Shown here: piece by piece, positions 36,298-47,377 of the stretch
How the letters are laid out: the number at the start of each line of letters is the position of its first letter
Numbering within the stretch: position 1 is the first letter of the stretch
Made by a program: the position numbers and the translations under genes
Notes under the pieces: model-generated
What the model was told of the DNA's origin: nothing
Database searches by the model: none
Seen by the model: the letters and a program-made list of their open reading frames with translations, nothing else
Assembly (NCBI GenBank): GCA_030734395.1
Contig: JAUZTG010000034.1
Span: 1,426,001 to 1,490,000 of the forward strand
Source of the DNA: Sarocladium kiliense
Taxonomy: Eukaryota; Ascomycota; Sordariomycetes; Hypocreales; Sarocladiaceae
Reading direction: 5' to 3'
DNA length: 64,000 nt

Positions 36298-37306
36298 AAT
36301 GAGACCCTGCTCCCTCAACGCAACCCAAAAGAAGCGAAACAGGATTCCGTGCTCAGTTCGTAGATGACTGGATCACAAGCGCGTCTGGTGTCGAAGCTCA
36401 GTTGATGTCGCCTGTACGATTGGAACTGGTAATAGAAACAGGTCTCGTGCCCGTCTACGGATTGGCTTACCCTACACCCCAAGACTAAGAGAGTATTTAC
36501 CCTGTGGGCAAGTTGGGTGAGCCGACGACTGACAGCGCCAGCTGTTAGAGACCTCTTTATCTCACTGGATTATAAGTAGGTGGTCACGGTATTCTCTCAT
36601 GCTAGTTGTGTACATTCTGCGTTCTCTGCCGCCCGCGCTGCTCGGGTCTCTTGACTTCCTTCTCGAAGCAACGCACAGTCACCCGTGCTCGGCAGGACAC
36701 TTGAAAGAAGCTAGTTCAGCACCGAATCTCCAAAGCCCTGTGTAGCAACACAACTGTGCGAAGGGAACAGGTTCCGCAATCTGAATTACGCCATGCCTTG
36801 AGTTGCCTTGGACGGCAGGTGGCTCAATACAGTGTATGAAGTATTGGGTGCTAGCTAGAGCGGCTGGCCGCTGACCACCTGTAGCAAAGCGGTCGGGCTT
36901 TCCCCAACACGAATCTTGAATATCCTTAAGCCTGCGAAAAGAGCGATTCGCCTCACTGGATTTCAGCTTTTCTCCCATTTGTTCTTCAGCACCGTTCCTC
37001 GAACCTCAAATCAACACCAGTAACATCCAACGGTTGGCACTTGCCCCTTCCGTCCCTCGTCGCTACCCTAGAGACCCCACATGTGATGGTACGCTTCCGA
37101 GCTACTTCGTCGCAATCGCATCGCATCGCATCTACGCCTCGCTTTCCCTTTCGCCCAGTGAAGGAGCTCTGCCGCGCACAGGCCCCCTCAAGCCACCATT
37201 GTGCAAGAGGAGAGCCTGGCCCTTACTGTGCATTCGGAAGACCCACCCGACACCTGATCGACCTGCTGTCTGCATCTCTTTACTCTGTACGGCCGAAGCA
37301 ACGTCA
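36298..37306. promoter_or_regulatory. Shared divergent promoter region RAI1 / chromodomain gene
   Basis: This is 1.0 kb between two divergent start codons, so it should drive both genes. No intact gene is present. Individual binding sites are not claimed. Confidence 0.5.
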
Positions 37307-40300
37307 ATGCCGCGACGGAAACGACTCACGCCACCGAAACGACAGCGAAGAGAGACTACAATACCAGATATACCCGACGATCTTTGGCATGAAATAAGAG
37401 GAATCTTAAAGGAGAGGAGTAGACGCGGAAGGATCGAGTACCTCGTTGACTGGGAGCCAAACGCTGTCACTGGGCAAACATACGCTCCATCTTGGGTATA
37501 GTTTTAATCACATGGTATTAGACTAGCTGCTAACACGTTTCAATAGCAATACGAAGTCACCCAGGTCGCTCTTGACGAGTGGGAAGCGAAAAAAGCCAGT
37601 TTCAGTTCCAGCTCATCTTTACCATCTTCGGGTGTACCGGTGGGTGAGCCCGAGAGCCAAGATAGCCAACCTCCGCGCCCTGCCAACTGGCGCAGCCTTG
37701 AGCGCTCCGCCGCTGCGCAGCTAGACAAACGCAAGTATACCGGGACGGTAGAAGACTTGGAGGCTTCTCGCAAGAAGCAAAGGCTGGATCGGACTGTTTC
37801 GCCGTCTGATGGTCCTGCGCCGTCGATCACCACGGCCTCCTCTGCAGTCTCCATGAGCGGGAGCCCTCAGCCCTCTCAACCAATTTACACTATAAGCGAC
37901 GGCAACAAGCGTGTAGCTATTGTGCTCGAGAAAAATTCTGACTTCGATCCCACAGACTTCCATAGTGTGGCTGGAACCAACACACAGAGCACAGGATTCT
38001 CATCCCAATCTCTGTCCCAGCTGGAGAGCCAAGACGCCCAGGTCATCCTGACAAACAATTCCCAGAACAGTCGCCGAACGGTACCAGACTCACAAGATCT
38101 GCTAGAGTCCTTGATTTCTCAACCAGCGCCCAACGCTCCTCAATATTCCATACAGCGAGTGATTGCCGACTCTCAAGCCGAGTCACAATTACTTACTCAC
38201 AGCCATCTCGCAACTGCGCAACTCGACACCGCGGGTCAGGGTCAGTCTTCAAAGGTCTCTGCCGGACAAGCAACGCAGATTCCATCCGGTCAAGGACCCT
38301 CGGAAAGTGAGGGCAGTTCGTACGCCCGCCTTCGTGACTCAATAGGAACACGCCAGTCAGACAATCTCGCCGTTGCATATCAGTCACAACCCCCATTTAC
38401 TCCTTTCCCTGAGTCGCTACCAAGCGCGAGCCACCTCGCTACCGAGACACCGTCTCAACTGGCCGGCCATAGCCTTCTCTGTGATCGCGAAATTGAAGAA
38501 CTGCCATCACCTGGGAGTCCCGGAAGGCAAAATCCTATTAACTCTCAGATTTCGCAGGCTGCTCAGGTTACTGGTGGACATCTTCATCGCTCGTTCGATA
38601 AGGAGTCCTTGACACAGAGCTCTCCACACAAGCCAGGATCGAGGGCTGCCGTGGCTTCTTCCACGAGTGAATTACTTCATCACTCACAGAAGCAACCTGT
38701 GCGAAATTTGACCGGGTCTGGCACTGGGACAGAAGCAACACAGCCTTCGTCATCAGCAAGGATGGACGGACCACAGGGCTCACAAAGCGCTGGTTCTCGG
38801 CCTTCGGCCGAAGAAGAGCTGAACAAGATACTCGATCTGAGTGCGGCCGGCCCCCCCTCTGAGCGCCCTTCAGCGCAAGATGAGTTGGATAAGATTTTCA
38901 CATTCGATGCTAACCCTTCTCCGATCCCTGCACCGGCGGATGGCCCAAACGAAGCTGTATCCAGCAACACGGTGCTCGATGTGAATGAGCCACTGCATTT
39001 CGCACAAACCGAGGTGACCATTCAGTCTCAGCCGCGAATGGTGGAAGACGTACCCGTGGCATCAGAAGAGCAGCGCCTCGGTCTTGTGGCGCAATCACTT
39101 CCAAGATCTCACGACTCACCCTCAAGTGGACCGTCAGCCACTGGCTTCTCCGGCACCCTTCGGGCAGACCTTCCTTCAGATGCTCTTCCAGGCACGATAT
39201 CCCCAGCCGACATTCTACGATCGGCCGAGGGAGATGACGCAAATCCTTTGCCGACGCTTGGCGAGGCATCTTTTCAATCAGCTGTGGATTTTGAAAGCTC
39301 GCGGCAACCGCCTCCGATGGGCCAGAACAGTCAAGACATTGGCCATGCAACACCGGACGAATCTCTTACCGACAGAGAGTATCGCGATGAGCTCATTACA
39401 CTTCCCTTCCAAGCCAGCGTACGGGACGAGTATATGACTCGACTTGTGAGCTACAGAGACGCTATTCAGCGTTACTCGCGTCACTTTGATGAGGATGATA
39501 CTGAGGACCCATCACACAGCCTTGTCGCTCAGATTGATGAGCTGTTTAGAGCTCTGCAGAACATATGCGACTTTCCTCCGGACTTGGTTGGAACATCTCT
39601 CGAAGAGCTCGATGCGAAAGGGAAAACGAAGTATGCTCGGGACGCCAACGGCAAATTCAGTTTCATCTACGAGTTATTGCAGGGCATCACAGTGGACACA
39701 AAAGTCTGCATTGTTGCTCGTTCGGTGGAACTGCTCCGCCTGATCACATACATGACCGAGGCTTTGGAGATCGAATGCGTCTGCGAGGCGCTGGAGATTC
39801 GTGAGAGTACTTTCAAAGAATCGGCTGCCGTTGTGCGACTCGCTCTTCCAATGGAATCGATACCAATCAACGACTTTGATGTGATAATCGGCTTTGACAA
39901 TTCTCTGGCGAGCTCCGCTTCGTTGAAACAACAGGAGACTCCAACAACGAAAATGCCGCTAATTCTCAGACTTGTGACCACGCATGGGCTGGATCACATT
40001 GACTACAAGATCGATCATGATATTGTTCCGCTCGAACGGCGGCAGGCCATACTGTACGCCATTGTGGGAGGCAGGCACCTGGTCTCAGACCCTGACCTCG
40101 GCCAACAGGAGCCGCATGAGATCGCTAAAGCTTTCTATGACTACCTGAACGGAGATACCGAAGATCCGGACTGGGCTCCTGTCCCACTTCCCGACACGCT
40201 TCTGATGTCGTTCCTCGGATCTCAAGGTCAGCCCGCGATGCCCGCCGCTATTTCGTCCGAGCTTGAGACGGGCCTCAAGCGGAAATATGTAAGTTTAGCA

Positions 40301-41448
40301 TTGCGCTACTTCAAATGATTTGCGCTGACATTCCCAGGACGATGATGACGAGGAGGAGGCAAAGCGTCTGAAGACCACGCAAGAGCTTGACATAAGCCTC
40401 AGCAACCAAGATCCACCAGTTCCTGACGAGGTGCTTAGCATGCTCGATGCGATCAGTCCTGGTGATGATGTGCTCGCTGCACGGCCGACAACAGTGTCCA
40501 TCCATCTGGTCATGCTGGAACTCCTGGCTCAACAGGTATGTAGAGACAGTCTCGTTCAGGCTACTTACACTCACTTACATTGTTTCGAAGCTCACGGAGC
40601 TTGACCGCCAGAAGAAATCAGCGCAGCTGGATGAAGCAGGCAAGGCGGTGATCGAGAGCCAGGCCTCTCAATTGAAGAGCTATAAGCGATCCTATGATAA
40701 GATTTATGAGAAGTATCGCGCTGCACTTTCAGATCGTCAGATGTTTGAGAAGACTATGAATGAATCTGAACAGAAGCTGCTGGACGCAGAGAAGAAAGCG
40801 CAGAGGAACACTGAGAAGTTGGAGCAGCGTATCGCCTCACTCGAGGCTGACAAGGCACGACTACTCGGCACGAATGAGAGCGCCGAGGGCGGAGAGACGC
40901 CTCTTGCAGCCAACGAAAGACTTCTGAAGGAAGCGCAAGAGAAGGTCAAGGTTCTGGAGAAGCGCCTCGTCAATGCGCGTGAAGAGAGCGAGTACATTCG
41001 CGATCAATATCGAAATGCACAAAGTGCCGCAGGCGAAACTGGACAGCTGCGCACCCAACTCAAGAAAGCCGAAGAGGAAGCAGGGAGGAACAAAGTCCGT
41101 ATCCATGAGATCAACGTTGCAAATAGCGTCCGCGGCTACCTATCCCGAATTGCGGAATTGGAAACGCAGCTCAGAGAGCGCGAGGTGGAGCTGGATCGGG
41201 CAAGGGAAGAATTGCGCATATCCAAGAATGGTCGCAGGGAAACCCGGCAGACGAGCGTCCCGCGTAGTCCGCGCATGGGCATGTTGAGCCCTCGTGCACC
41301 GGCACGAAGCTATCCCAGCTCGACCAGTCGTGGTGGCAGCCCGGTGCCGGTTGGAATGGACGTTGGAAATGTTGCAGGTGGCTCGCTTCTTCCTGGGATG
41401 CAATTGCTGCCCCAGACTCCCGCCAATGGACGCTGGAATCAGCTTTGA
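37307..41448 (+). CDS. Chromodomain plus HDA2/3-domain protein, HDA1-complex subunit (CDP-2-like)
   Basis: Four exons: 37307-37495, 37547-40288, 40338-40535 and 40591-41448; introns of 51, 49 and 55 bp; 1328 residues. Residues about 30-85 form a chromodomain ('IRGILKERSRRGRIEYLVDW' ... 'VTQVALDEWE') whose conserved Trp codon ends exon 1. Residues about 90-670 are disordered, Ser/Gln-rich. Residues about 680-975 match the HDA2/3 region of class II histone-deacetylase complexes ('QIDELFRALQNICDFPPDLV', 'SFIYELLQGITVDTKVCIVA', 'THGLDHIDYKIDHDIVPLER'). Residues about 1045-1260 are a long coiled coil. Yeast Hda2 and Hda3 hold the Hda1 deacetylase but lack the chromodomain; in Neurospora, chromodomain protein CDP-2 works with HDA-1, HP1 and CHAP in heterochromatin silencing. 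The link to CDP-2 is inference from the domain order. Confidence 0.85.
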
Positions 41449-41875
41449 ACAGGCCAGGAGATAGCGTCGGAGAGCTCATGGTGTTCATGGCGTACAGGAC
41501 ATGGCGTTATTTCAATGTCTCAAGGCGACGGATAGTGATTTCTGGGTTCACGAAGATATGGTATATCACCGTTAGAGGTTATCTACACCCTACAAGAGTA
41601 CAGTTGCGAGCGCGCCATTCGATGACATGAACCTTAAATAGGAGTTACGTTTCCAATTTGTGCTTCCGACAACAGTTCAAGACAGCGTATCGCGAGACGA
41701 GAGACTCGTATGGTTACAACAGTAATAAAGGTTTGGGTTTTGATTGTCAAACAATGCAGCTTCCTTTGGTCTATCACAACCTTCTCTCCGACCCGCGTCC
41801 TGGTTCTAGTAAGATGTACAGTTTGATCCGCCGTTTCGATATCAAGAGCGTATTCCTTCACAGTCAATGGCGTCT
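41449..41875. other. Convergent 3' intergenic region, 427 bp
   Basis: This lies between the stops of the chromodomain gene (plus) and COX6 (minus) and holds the 3' UTRs. Nothing else is seen. Confidence 0.6.
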
Positions 41876-42687
41876 CTACTTCTTCTCGGGGAACAGGTCC
41901 TCCTTGAGTGGGACACCGAGCTCCTCCCGGAGGGGCTTGAGCTCATCGAGATATTGCTGGTATTGGCCCTTGTTCTCGACCTTGGCCTTGAGGCCTAGAG
42001 TTGCAAGACACGTTAGTATGATGAATGCCACCGGAGGGATGTATCATGGTCATAGTGACTCCATGTGGGGCGACGTACCCTCGAAGATGCGGACGGCGGT
42101 AGCGAAGTCGTTGACTCTCCTGGCGGCCTTGAGAGCAGCGGCAACGACGGTCGGGGAGGGGACGAGATCGTAGGCGAAGGCGTTGTTGAGGTTGCGCTGC
42201 GGAAATTGGTGCGTCAGTACATGGCGACGCTTCGGGTATTCCAGCTGAGAGCTTGCCGAAGTGGGTATCATACCTGAAGCTCGAAAACGTCTTGAACACC
42301 GTCGAACTCCTTCTCGAACCTGTTGACGCACATCAATTAGCATTCTGTGTCAAGCTCGTATTGAGCTGAGGGTCGCAATGGCAAAGATAGGTCCAGGTTC
42401 AGGGTCGGTCGTCCGGAACCGAGCGTTGTCGGGACATCGCTTTCGCGAGTCAAGCCTAGCCATTGTGTCTCCTCATCTCGCCCAATTGTATATGCTCACC
42501 TGGCAGTGAACTCCTCGAAGGTCTCCTCAGCGTGCTCAGAGCGGCGGGGAACGGAGGTGCTGAAGCTTGAGGCGAGAGAAGGCATGACGGCAGCGGAGCG
42601 CGCCATCAGGGGAAGCTGGTGGGCGACAGGGCGAGCTGCGGCCGCGCGGTAGCCGCGAGCGGCGACACGGAGGAGAGAGGCGGACAT
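41876..42687 (-). CDS. COX6: Cytochrome c oxidase subunit VI (Cox6 / animal Va)
   Basis: Four exons: 42687-42500, 42319-42274, 42196-42079 and 41994-41876; introns of 180, 77 and 84 bp; 156 residues. Residues 1 to about 48 are rich in Ala, Arg and Ser and lack acidic residues, a mitochondrial targeting sequence. The mature part, 'HAEETFEEFTARFEKEFDGV', 'LQRNLNNAFAYDLVPSPTVV', 'AALKAARRVNDFATAVRIFE' and 'ELKPLREELGVPLKEDLFP', is the helical-repeat Cox6/COX5A fold on the matrix face of complex IV. The gene diverges from the elongase gene, 1.8 kb away. The first intron, at 180 bp, is the longest found in this window. Confidence 0.95.
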
Positions 42688-44480
42688 GATTGATCTGTTC
42701 GAGGGAAGGAGGAAGGTTGGAGTGGTGATTGTACAGTTGTCGGGCCCGGCCGGTGGTTGTTGTGATTGCGGTGGTCGTTTTGCAGCTTGAGCTTTTTTGC
42801 CGGGGCTTCGGGTTGGATTGGGATGGCGTGAGGTGGTTGCTCGTTCGACTGGGAACAGAGGTGACTAAGCGGGTGAAGCTCGGCTGTGGAAAGCCGTGCG
42901 CAAACGTTCTGGAGACTGTAAGTAGAGGTGAGAATTTGGTCGATAAACACAGTGCAATTCACAGTGTGCAATCCAGCTGGACTTCGTCCCTTTACTCAAG
43001 CTTGCATTTTGGTCGACGCCCATTCGTTGGTCCAGTGCCAATTCCGTCACAATGCGCTGATGACTGTAGCCGGGATGGGCTGCACGTCACATTGCCTGAT
43101 GGCACCAGGCACCGACTCCGAGCTTCTTGCGCCCGGGGCGGTATCTCGGCTTCTAGACGTCTAAATGCACCTCCGCAGTATTCTATTTTAACGCTACTGT
43201 CAACAGACAAAGCATTGGGCGTTTGCTTCGCCGAGGACTACTATGAGGCCAAGTCGCAATTTCGCGACCATGACGCTTGACCCACGTCTCGGGGCCGAGG
43301 CAAGCCACACGTGAATGCAGATGTGTTGGGTGATAAGGCGACGTGTATGTTGAGCGGCTTGAATGAGACTTGTCATTGCAAAGCGAACGTGTTCTCTATG
43401 TACAACATGCCTCTATACTAAGACTCTCTTCTATCTTCTGATGAGTACAGATAGATAGGGTACCACATCGTGGAATGCTACATCGAAGCATCCATGTTTT
43501 CGGGACGCACGTGACCTGGCTGATCTCAAATTATAGGGGTGACTTGTGGCTTGTGATTGGCCACTGGCAGATGGACTGTTGTTACGGATCACATGCCAGT
43601 ACAAGGAACAGTACTCCGGAGCATTCAATGCCCCCAACAATCGATCCCATATGCGCTGTAAATACTGTCCTAGGTGCAGCACAGGTATTGTTGTGTAGTA
43701 GGGGACAGAAACACATGGCGATCGATCATGCTGGTGCCTGACTCGAGTCTTCTTCCGGGGCTGCCGTGGGCTGGTGAGGTAAGGCAAGGTACCTAACGGC
43801 GTGACCGAATGACAGCTGAAGTGGGAAGTACCATGGCACATTTTATTTCCAAATAATACCTTAGTCCAGCCCAGTGAGGCCCATTCATCCATCGGGTCGC
43901 TCCAAGGCCTTCCAACGGTGATTTTAGCTGGAAATTACTGGGCCACCCTCACTACTGCCGCTTCACACCCACTGTACTCGGCGGCCGGACGCTTCCCCTT
44001 TTCGTGTCTGGGCGGAGCCGCGACAATCTCAACGACCACCGTTGCCCGAATTTCCCTTTTCTTCCCACTCTCCTGCTCCTAGGACCTTCTCCCCTCCTCT
44101 TCTTCCTCTCCATCGTCACCAGACGCACATAAGGTTCCTCGGTCTTCCTTCTCGAGTGTCGCTGAGGGATTGTGTCGGGCCTCCTTTCTTCCTTCTTTCT
44201 TTCGCAACCCCCCCTTTTTCGATTCTTGTCACTCCTTCATCCCGGTCGAGACGCCTCTTCCGTCGCGTACCACGCAAACCCTCACACCCCCGACTTTTTC
44301 AAACCACGTCGCCTGTCGCAAACATCAAGACGCCCTAACTTCGGGTTGTTCAGTTTCGCGCATATCTTGGTCGACTTCTTCCTTCGCCGTTCGGAGAAAC
44401 AATCGGGTTTCTTCTTTGTTTATACTCGACCTCTCTATAATACGATACTAATACGAACCCGCGTTCGCGCTGCAACCACA
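42688..44480. other. Divergent intergenic region COX6 / elongase, 1.8 kb
   Basis: This contains both promoters. From about 44040 to 44330, before the elongase ATG, the plus strand is strongly pyrimidine-rich, as expected for a transcribed leader of a highly expressed fungal gene. The frame upstream of that ATG is open but lacks another ATG start. Confidence 0.5.
44042..44330 (+). promoter_or_regulatory. Pyrimidine-rich promoter/leader tract of the elongase gene
   Basis: About 290 bases dominated by C and T in runs such as CCTCTTCTTCCTCTCC end 150 bp before the start codon. CT-rich tracts near transcription starts are common in strongly expressed filamentous-fungal genes; this is inference from composition. 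Confidence 0.4.
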
Positions 44481-45718
44481 ATGGCATCCACCGCTCCCGC
44501 CACGTTCTACGAGCAGCTTCCGCTGCCGACGCTCGATCGTCCTTTCGGCGTCCACCTCTGGCCCATCTTCGACAAGGCATGGACCGCCTGTGTCGGCTAT
44601 CCGGCTGAGGACTTCAAGTTCGTGCCGTTCGAAACGCCCATGTCTACCTTGAAGTCAACCTCCATCTTCATTGTCGTCTACTACACCGTCATCTTCGGTG
44701 GCCGCGAGTTGATGCGCAACCGCGAACCCTTCAAACTCCAGACTCTGTTCCTCATCCACAACTTCATCCTGACCGCCGTCAGCGCCATCCTTCTGGCTCT
44801 GTTCATTGAGGAGCTTCTCCCCACCGTCGTTCGCCATGGTATCTTCTACGCGATCTGCGACCACAATGGAGGCTGGACCCAGCATCTCGTTGTTCTGTAC
44901 TATGTATGGTTTTCCGTCTGCTCTGGTGATGGTGACACATGCTGACCTCTTATTAGCTCACTTACCTCACCAAGTACCTGGAGCTCATCGACACTGTCTT
45001 CCTTTTCCTTAAGAAGAAGCCCCTGAGTATGTGATTCTGCAGAAATGGCTCCAAAGTCGTACTTTGCTAACGTCTTGTCAGCCTTCCTCCACTGCTACCA
45101 CCATGGCGCGACCGCTCTCCTGTGCTACACCCAGCTCATTGGCTCTACCGCCGTCTCTTGGGTTCCCATCACCCTGAACCTGGGCGTTCACGTTGTCATG
45201 TACTGGTACTATTTCCAGGCCGCACGTGGAATTCGCATCTGGTGGAAGGAGTGGGTTACCAGGTTCCAGATTATCCAGTTCATCATCGATCTTGGTAAGT
45301 TTCAACGCCTCTGATCCTGATGAGGGACCAAGACTTACGTGACTGCACAGGCTTTGTCTACTTCGCCTCTTGGACCTACTTCACCTCGACTTACTTCCCT
45401 TGGATGCCCAATCACGGCACTTGCGCCGGCGAGGAGTTTGCCGCCTTCTCCGGTCTCTTCATTCTCAGCTCCTACCTCGTCCTTTTCATCTCCTTCTACC
45501 TCGCGACCTACAAGAAGGGCGGTGCCAAGGGTGGCAAGACTCGCACCTCGCTCAGGCGCATGAGCCGCGCAAAGGTTCCGGACGCCGCGGATATGCAGAA
45601 GATCGTGTCTGGCGCCACCCATGGCTCATCCAACGGCTCTGCCTCCAATGGCAACGGCGCCTCGACCACCGGTGCTAAGACCAACGGCAGCGTCCGTACG
45701 CGCTCTCGCAAGGCGTAA
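44481..45718 (+). CDS. ELO-family very-long-chain fatty acid elongase
   Basis: Four exons: 44481-44903, 44957-45026, 45082-45294 and 45351-45718; introns of 53-56 bp; 357 residues. The protein has several membrane segments, the lysine-rich loop 'LIDTVFLFLKKKPLTFLH' and the catalytic histidine box 'HCYHH' just after it, then 'NLGVHVVMYWYYF'. ELO enzymes do the condensing step that adds two carbons from malonyl-CoA to a long-chain acyl-CoA at the endoplasmic reticulum, feeding sphingolipids and membranes. The C-terminal 60 residues are basic, Ser/Gly/Asn-rich and cytosolic. Whether it corresponds to yeast Elo1, Elo2 or Elo3 is not decided here. Confidence 0.95.
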
Positions 45719-47377
45719 GCGTATCGAGGCATGTGCTGCAGTCATTCTAGTTGAAAATGACTTTCAAAGCAGCACAGCCGATACGCCGGGCCGCCACGTG
45801 TCGTACACTAGCATTATGCAGTAAAAACGGCATCTAGCCAAGTCAGCAGTCTAGTCTTCTCATGGTGAAGACCTGGACCAGTCTGGCTTGCGCCCGGGAT
45901 TACGTGGTGGTTGAGCTGTTTGGTACCCTCCGACAGACAACGGCCGCTGACGAAGCTATTTGATGGGCAAAACAAGGAGATCGGAACGTCATCTTGTGGA
46001 CATTTGACGACAGCAGGTGTTCTGGTTGCATGGGCGGAAAGGCGGCGCGGCTGTCATTTTACGCGATGGCCAATTTATAGTACTAATTGTCCTTATTATG
46101 TCTCTTTGAGAAGAAAAACATCCTGTATACTATGCCAGCAAGGGCGAGGAGGTGATGAACCTGGCAGTCGAGTTGGTCTGGAGGAGGGAGAAGTGATGTA
46201 CAAAACGAGGAGGCTGAACATGAAGATTGTTACGAGTAATCCGAAGTGCCATGATCGTGAAGTGACGGTTGTTCTCTGTGATATTCGGATCAGGTTTCAC
46301 AAGGAGTCAGGACCCTGTCCGTCCATGATTGACTACCCTGGAGGTCACGTCCTGAACCCCTCGAAACATGAAACCCCCACCATTGATGGTCCGCACCCTT
46401 CGACCATCCGCAGCCAATCCTACCAAACGGCCAGCTGGCAGATGCTATTTGACATTGGCGATCCTTTGTCATTGTATCATTCTTGTCATTGTTCTCTTCC
46501 TCCATTTAACGCAAGGTCGTAAGCACAGTCGTCAGCTGTCTGTCCGTGGACGCCGCCGTCGACAGGAATGCTTGGTGCCTGACTTAGCTTCGACCCCCTC
46601 ATACAGCCCTCCCTACCTTAAGCTACTTTACCTACAACTTGGGCACACCTGTGCCGAGCCGGATCTCAAGAAGACTGGGGCAGCTGGATCTGAGGTACCT
46701 GGCGTAGCGCAACTGGAGCTGTCAAACAAAGTCACCAAAAAATCGAGACAGCGTTCGGGATAGTACCAACGACCTGCATCCTGTCCGACAGTGACTTCTT
46801 CCCCGACCTGATCTAGCGTTTGACCTCGCACCATACTTCACCATCGCCTGCCTTCCACTAGGAAGCAGACGGACAATATTGGAGCCACGACCACGCTCCG
46901 CTCTTGACCCCCTGACAAACCGAAGCTCCAACGACAAAGCCATATACCATCAGCTTTCGTTTGTGGCGTCCTTTCCTTGCAGGAGGCTGCACCTACTCAT
47001 TCAGAGCCGCCCACCAAGTGCCCCGTGCTGAGCAATGTCCGCGACGCTGCCTTGACCATCTTTGAGCCAGCGCAAACGCCCTTCGCTGTTCGCGCCGCAG
47101 ATCTCCCCCCTTCGTCTCCAACCGCCACATCTTGGACGTTCGCCCTTTAACGCGCTGCAACCCGTCCTATTCTCACGTGCTGACGAGGCACGACAGTCAG
47201 GACAATAATTCTGACTCTGCAGCTTACAGCAGCCTCTAGGTCTTCGTCTCTGATTCAGAATTGACGTCGCTGCTGGGCCACCAAGCCAGAGAACCCTGGG
47301 CTGCCAAGGACGGACCGCCGCCAACGACCAAATCGACCCCTCGGCGCACCACACTGTGTCACCGACCCTCGCTCACC
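45719..47377. other. Intergenic, 1.7 kb
   Basis: This holds the 3' UTR of the elongase gene and the promoter of the F-box gene. The short frames in it match nothing recognisable. Confidence 0.5.

Noticed and set aside
44172..44480. In-frame upstream extension of the elongase reading frame
   Set aside because: It contains no ATG before 44481, is pure pyrimidine-rich leader in character, and the ATG at 44481 has a good context and gives the normal ELO N-terminus.
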